In this document: in pieces, positions 58,561 to 64,000 of the stretch
How positions within the stretch are numbered: the stretch's first letter is position 1
Layout of the letters: each line of letters begins with the position of its first letter
Source of the DNA: Sarcocystis neurona
Lineage: Eukaryota; Apicomplexa; Conoidasida; Eucoccidiorida; Sarcocystidae
Assembly (NCBI GenBank): GCA_000727475.1
Contig: KL647291.1
Span: forward strand, 196,457 to 260,456
Length of the DNA: 64,000 nt
Direction of reading: 5' to 3'
Program-made: the position numbers and the translations under genes
The notes under the pieces: model-generated
The model's input: only the letters and a program-made list of their open reading frames with translations
What the model was told of the DNA's origin: nothing
The model's database searches: none

Positions 58561-59300
58561 ATCTATCTATTTCTTTACTGAAACACCATATACATGTATG
58601 TAGATACCGTGTGTTCATGCACAGGTAGGTACGTGTATATGCATGTGCATACAGATAGATCGATATAGATACATATAGATATAGAGAGATACATAGAGAC
58701 AGATAGATACATACCTTTAGATAGATAGATATAGATACATAGGTAGATAGAGGTAGACGGATACAGATAGATACATAGGTAGAGAGATACACAGATTGAC
58801 ACATAGGTATCGTATCGATAGATAGATACAAATACTACACATGAATCCTACGCGCTTATGGGATACTCTACAGATAGATAAATACGTGGATATAGATAGA
58901 TAGATAGTCATAGTTACACAGATAGATGTAGAAACATAGATATATATATAGATACATAGATACATACGTAGATATAGATAGCTAGATAAAGGCAGGTAGA
59001 TAGTACGCATGAATCCTAGGCATAGCGAATACTGTACGGATACATCGATACATCGATATTGATAGATAGATCTAGTTAGATAGACATAGATAGATATAGC
59101 TATAGACAGAGATTGACAGGCAGATGTAGATATAGATAGATATCGAAAGATAAATTAGGCAGACAGATATAGATATATAGATACACAGATAGATAGATAC
59201 ATACGTATAGAAAGATAGATATCGTTACATAGACATAGATACAGATAGGTAGATATTATACATGAACCCTGCGCAGATGGGATACTCTACGCAGACGTGC
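58560..59300. repeat. GATA/TAGATA low-complexity array
   Basis: About 700 bp of AGATAGATACATA-type sequence on the plus strand (TATCTA on the minus), interrupted by unique islands. One island near 58845 (CATGAATCCTACGCGC..GGGATACTCTAC) recurs near 59005 and 59263 in similar form, suggesting a larger unit of roughly 160-260 bp. Confidence 0.85.
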
Positions 59301-59759
59301 TGCTTACAAAAAGAACGGTAATAATTTTATACACTTCAAAGCAGATTGCTGTCTGACGATAAAACAACAGTCGTTCCTACCCCCGGGGTTTCTTTTGCAT
59401 CTATCTACCTATCTATGTATCTGCACATGTCTTTCTATGTGTCTGTCTGTATCTCTATATACAAAGCACCCTATATCTATCCATCTCTGCGTGTATCTAT
59501 ATCTCTCTATATTTCTGTCGCATACACTGAAGTATAATTTATCTGCATGTAAGTGTGTGATGTGTATATCCGCGGCCAGGAAAATGCTTTATATAGGTAT
59601 ACTCCTCTAATGGAGAGCATATCAACCCATCCATCTATCTCCCAATCTATCTATATACATATATATGTGTATATTCGAACTGTCTCACTGTAAACGGTTT
59701 TGTTTTTCTTGCCTTGCTATTTGTGGACTTCCTACAAATAATTACTGTCTCTCTCTTTC

Positions 59760-60740
59760 TCTATCTCGTATATATATATAATATATATGTATAATATATA
59801 TATATATTTTTGCGAACGTGGTTGTATATATGCGTGTCTGTCTATACACATGCCCGTCTCCTCCTTCTAGGGTCGCTCGTGGGTATATACAACTCGTTCT
59901 ACTCTCTGCGCCTGTGTGCTGCTATTCCTTCCACCCTTTTTCTTCGATTTCTCATGCCTTCTCCTCCCCCATCTTTCCGCTTTTCTCTCCTGTGTTGTAT
60001 CTATGTGTTCTTCTTTTGATTTCCGTCTCCCTCTCCGTACGTACATCCCTATATATGTGTTTGTGTTTTACGTATATGTATGTATATATGAATATACATA
60101 TATATACATACATGTATATTTACGTACATAGGTGTACGTCTCTGTGTACTGACCTATCACCTGCATATATACATATATATATATATCATTAGGTACAAAT
60201 CGTATACATGTATATATATATATATATATACGTATATAGATCTGCGTACATCTACACATATATATATATATTGATTATATGGATCTGTTTAGATCTGTAA
60301 ATATCTTCGCGCAGATATACTCATACATATATATATACACACCTGTATGTACTGTATCCACGTATATACCATACATATATATATAGTATATTGTGTATAT
60401 CGTTTATGTTTATATATATGAGTGTCTATTATATATCCGTATGTGTATAGATGTTAATATATTTACATCTGTATCTCTCACCTACGTACCTACAGAGGGT
60501 CATATATAACTGTATGTATAAACGGATACACATATTTGTTTACACATATATGTATTATCCAGGCGGGGTAATATCTGTGTATATTTTTGTATATACCTGC
60601 GTAAGTATTATGATATATTGGCAATATACTCATATGTATATATGAATATTTTTCCTTTTGTATACATTTTAGTGCTGTATATCTACTGCATGCTTCTCTC
60701 CCTATAAATGATCTACTTACACATCTATTCATCACTCCAT
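59760..60740. repeat. (TA)n-rich tract
   Basis: Runs of TATATATA with TACGTATA and TACATATG. No coding potential. A Cys/Ser/Leu-rich plus frame at 59810-60019 is probably chance. Confidence 0.85.
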
Positions 60741-60942
60741 ACACATGTAGATATATTTAAGTGTATATGTGTTTGTAGGAAGAGCGCGGCCTTCTGCTCG
60801 TATAACGGAAAATCAGTCTCTGGTCTTCCCGAAGAAGAAGCTGCACATTTTTCCCAATCAATTCAAGCACAGCAGCAGCGGCAGACGTCGACGCTGGCCA
60901 CTGCATGCAAAAGGAAAAAGTTTTCTTTCTCCTCTTTCAAAA

Positions 60943-62253
60943 ATGACTCCGCCAACACAAAAGACCGGTGCTGCAGCAGGTCCCGCGGCGAAGACGCAGG
61001 CGCCCTGCCCTCCTCGTGAAGCAACGCTAGCAGAATCAGCGGCGTCAGCTGCGGCAGAGGAAGGAGCGGCGGCAGCACGAGAAGGGGTCCCAACAGCAGC
61101 ACCAGCGCCGGCCGCGTCTTCGGCAGGAGAAGAGCCAGCAGCTGTGGCAACAGCAGCACCAACAGCAGTAGCCGCAGTGCCAGCGGCAGCGGACGCAGCA
61201 GTCGCTAACGCAACAGCAACGTCACCAGCAGAAACGCCACCAGCAGCAACACCGGCAGTAGCAACACCGGCAGCAGCAACACCGGCAGCAGCAACACCGG
61301 CAGCAGCAGCACCGACAGCAGCAACACCAGCAGCAGCAACACCAGCAGCAGCAACACCAGCAGCAGCAACNNNNNNNNNNNNNNNNNNNNNNNNNNNNNN
61401 NNNNNNNNNNNNNNNNNNNNNNNNNNNNNNNNNNNNNNNNNNNNNNNNNNNNNNNNNNNNNNNNNNNNNNNNNNNNNNNNNNNNNNNNNNNNNNNNNNNN
61501 NNNNNNNNNNNNNNNNNNNNNNNNNNNNNNNNNNNNNNNNNNNNNNNNNNNNNNNNNNNNNNNNNNNNNNNNNNNNNNNNNNNNNNNNNNNNNNNNNNNN
61601 NNNNNNNNNNNNNNNNNNNNNNNNNNNNNNNNNNNNNNNNNNNNNNNNNNNNNNNNNNNNNNNNNNNNNNNNNNNNNNNNNNNNNNNNNNNNNNNNNNNN
61701 NNNNNNNNNNNNNNNNNNNNNNNNNNNNNNNNNNNNNNNNNNNNNNNNNNNNNNNNNNNNNNNNNNNNNNNNNNNNNNNNNNNNNNNNNNNNNNNNNNNN
61801 NNNNNNNNNNNNNNNNNNNNNNNNNNNNNNNNNNNNNNNNNNNNNNNNNNNNNNNNNNNNNNNNNNNNNNNNNNNNNNNNNNNNNNNNNNNNNNNNNNNN
61901 NNNNNNNNNNNNNNNNNNNNNNNNNNNAGCAGCAACACCAGCAGCAGCAACACCAGCAGCAGCAACACCGGCAGCAGCAACACCGGCAGCAGCAACACCA
62001 GCAGCAGCAACACCAGCAGCAGCAACACCAGCAGCAGCAACACCGGCTGCAGCAACACCAGCAGCAGCAACACCAGCAGCAGCAACATCAGCAGCAGCAA
62101 CACCACCAGCAGCAAAATCAGCAGCAGCAACATCAGCAGCTGCAGCCCAGCAAGTCTTCACTTTCGAGGAGACACTGGCGGAACGCCTGCAGGCGCTTGC
62201 GCTCAGCAGCTGCACGGACGAATTCCTCGTTATTGAAGTCGACGAAGAGAAAA
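60943..62253 (+). CDS. Thr-Pro-Ala repeat protein interrupted by assembly gap
   Basis: From an ATG at 60943 the plus strand reads MTPPTQKTGAAAGPAAKTQA, an Ala/Thr/Pro/Glu-rich region, then a regular 15-nt repeat encoding Thr-Pro-Ala-Ala-Ala up to the N run at 61371. After the gap the same repeat resumes (in the frame where codons start at 61929) and runs into unique text: AQQVFTFEETLAERLQALAL, then SSCTDEFLVIEVDEEK, before a GTACGC donor at 62254. The unique C-terminal part shows that the Ala/Thr/Pro frame, not the Gln/His frame, is the coding one. The frame is also open upstream to 60769 without a convincing start. More exons probably follow. The function is unknown. Confidence 0.6.
61371..61927. 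other. Assembly gap (557 Ns)
   Basis: A run of N inside a 15-nt tandem repeat. The frames on the two sides disagree by one base, so the N count is an estimate; a true length divisible by three would restore one frame. Confidence 0.98.
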
Positions 62254-62639
62254 GTACGCATCGAGGACACACACAGCATCTAGACGTGTGTGGATCCATT
62301 ACTCTACACATATCTAGATGTGTACGTTTTCCTCCCTCTCCGTCAGTATATGTCCCTTGTGCGTGTGTACATGTGTGTGAGTGGACAAAACGTTATATAC
62401 ACGTATTTGAACAGAATACATATACATGTATGTACATATGTGTGTCCATCGGCAGTCGTGTACACATATAAAACGACGCTGCCCACACCTACCTATACGT
62501 ACGTATACATACATATATGGAGAGAAAAAGAGGCACACACACACACAGACAGACATATAGAGAGACACAGAGATAAAAACGTTGAGATGGGAAGACGGTT
62601 GCACAGATGTGCGTATGTGAGTATCAGTTTATCCTGTTG

Positions 62640-63030
62640 AAGAGGTGAAGTATTGCTGCAACGTGGATAACAGCAGGTAGGATGCTTGTCCACCACGTTG
62701 AGACAGCCAGAGTCTGTTTTGCAAACTTTCGGACGGTTGCTGCGTCTCGCTGCGGGAACTGGGAAGTAGCCTTCGCGGTTACGTAGGCGCTGCTGTTCTT
62801 CCGTGTGCTGCTGCTGTTTCTGCCGTTGCTGCTGCTTTTCTGCCGCTGCTGCTGCTGTGCTGCTGCTGCTTTTTTGCAGACGTCCTACGCCTCGTTGCTG
62901 CCACACCGTTCTCGGGCGGTCTGCTGCATGAGCGCTTTCAACGAGTTGCTGCTGCCGCTCCTCACGATGCACCTCGTCTCTTTCTGCTGCGTCTGGACAT
63001 CCACTCCAACACGCCTGTCTGGTACTCCTG
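62640..63030 (-). CDS. Candidate exon, Gln-rich
   Basis: After a TTGTCTTTCTCTGCAG acceptor near 63031 two minus-strand frames are open. One reads GVPDRRVGVDVQTQQKETRC then IVRSGSSNSLKALMQQTARE to a stop near 62890. The other is longer, with REERQQQLVESAHAADRPRT, Gln/Lys runs, and RNREGYFPVPAARRSNRPKV. The acceptor is strong, so coding on this strand is likely, but the frame is undecided. Confidence 0.35.
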
Positions 63031-63139
63031 CTGCAGAGAAAGACAAGGAAAAAAGAAGAAGAGAAAGGAATTCCGTGCGTGTCTTCCGGAAGAACCAGCC
63101 GCAGTTTGTACACAGAGACGTCCAAACATAACTGTTGTT

Positions 63140-63300
63140 GATCTACGTGTTTATTTTGGCATATACACATATATATATGTATATATATATATGTATGTAT
63201 ATATATGTACATATATATGTATATGTATGTATATATATGCACATATATACGTATATGCACGTATATATATGTATATATATATATGTGTAGGCACACGTGT
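63140..63300. repeat. (TA)n/TATG tract
   Basis: Dense TATATATG and TACATATA repeats; all frames read Ile-Tyr-Val-His. Confidence 0.9.
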
Positions 63301-63679
63301 GTACGTCTGAAAACATGCAGATGAAAATTTATCTATACATCACGCAAAGAAAAGTTCATCCACCGTTGTGTTGACATAAATGTTCAGGTACACCCATGAA
63401 AGTATTGACATATATGTTTGCATATGTATAAATATGTGTACGGACAGACACATACACAAATATCTGTATACACCTATGTATTTATGTACATAAATGTTTG
63501 TGCTCCTGTAAGTATAATTAGGTATGTGTAAATGTACCTTTACATGGTTGAAACCACTAAAAAACAGCAACAAGAAAGCGATGCAGCAGCAAGCCACCAG
63601 GACGAAGCAGAGGCGGGTTTGTTTTTCTCTTCCTCGCGTCCCTCGGACGTATCTGCGTGAGGCAGTATACGTTTGTCTT

Positions 63680-64000
63680 CCTGGTGCTGCTGTTGCTCCG
63701 GCGCGTGCTCCCGCAGGTCACTGCAGCACTACCCTGCCACTGCTCCTGTAGTGCCAGCTGCTGTGGCTTCACCTGGGCTGCTTCTCTTTGCTGCTGCTTT
63801 TGCGCCAGTTGCTCCTGCTGTTATTGCTGTCTATTGCTGTCGGGGGGAGATCCGCTGCGGCTGTCACGTCCCTTGCTTCTGTGCCAGATCCTGCTCCTCC
63901 TGCTGCTGCGCTGCTCTCCGGCCAACACGCTTCTCGACTGCGCTAGCGTCCGCTGCTGCCGCTCTGACTGCTGCTGCTACTGCTGTGGCTTCTGCTGCTG
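63680..64000. repeat. GCT/CAG-rich DNA running off the right edge
   Basis: CTGCTGCTGTTGC-type clusters with frames open on both strands. On the minus strand the edge reads ADASAVEKRVGRRAAQQQEE, which is protein-like and may belong to a minus-strand gene beginning beyond 64000. Not resolved. Confidence 0.4.

Noticed and set aside
61922..62283. Gln/His-rich reading of the repeat after the gap
   Set aside because: The frame loses the unique FTFEETLAERLQ C-terminal text and results from the wrong gap length.
1..64000. CRISPR array, tRNA or rRNA genes, integrated virus
   Set aside because: No regularly spaced palindromic repeats, no recognisable rRNA core, and no polymerase, integrase or capsid motifs were seen; the DNA is eukaryotic nuclear in character.

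Overview
The window looks like nuclear DNA of a coccidian apicomplexan, most probably Eimeria or a close relative such as Cyclospora. This rests on (i) long CAG/GCA trinucleotide tracts inside open frames, giving runs of Gln, Ala, Ser and Leu, (ii) alternation of repeat-poor and repeat-rich blocks, (iii) spliced genes with GT..AG introns, (iv) secreted or organelle-type leader peptides, and (v) a clear SRRM2/Cwc21-type splicing factor. There is no operon structure, no rRNA or tRNA gene that I can support, and no CRISPR array. A run of 557 Ns (61371-61927) marks an assembly gap inside a coding repeat.

Layout. Positions 1-22 kb are repeat-poor and gene-rich: a partial minus-strand gene (1-1526), a plus-strand gene cut by very short introns of 40-57 nt (from about 8.8 kb to at least 10.6 kb, probably past 11.8 kb), a three-exon plus-strand gene (16937-20282), and a convergent spliced minus-strand gene (20502-22023 and beyond). 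From 25 to 40.6 kb the minus strand carries a series of exons. They include a large gene whose first exon (38333-40609) starts with a hydrophobic leader and a Ser/Arg-rich presequence followed by Gln- and Ala-rich tracts. Further exons lie at 36593-37214 and 35647-35743, and more phase-clean candidates run down to 25 kb, including a SAP-like helix-turn-helix segment at 33.6 kb. Positions 43-48 kb hold GCA-rich DNA with several candidate exons. Positions 48692-51763 (minus) encode the SRRM2/Cwc21 homologue, the only gene here assigned to a named family. Positions 52-60.7 kb are mostly AT-, GATA- and GTAC-rich low-complexity DNA. Positions 60.9-62.3 kb hold a Thr-Pro-Ala repeat protein interrupted by the gap.

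Exon models were built by hand from open frames, splice sites and phase agreement. Where several frames are open at once, which is common in CAG-rich DNA, this is stated. Most proteins could not be matched to a family and are described only by what is visible. The strongest things to follow up are the mini-intron gene, the leader/poly-Q gene of 35-40.6 kb, and several degenerate tandem repeats, one of which is preserved in frame as a 27-residue protein repeat.
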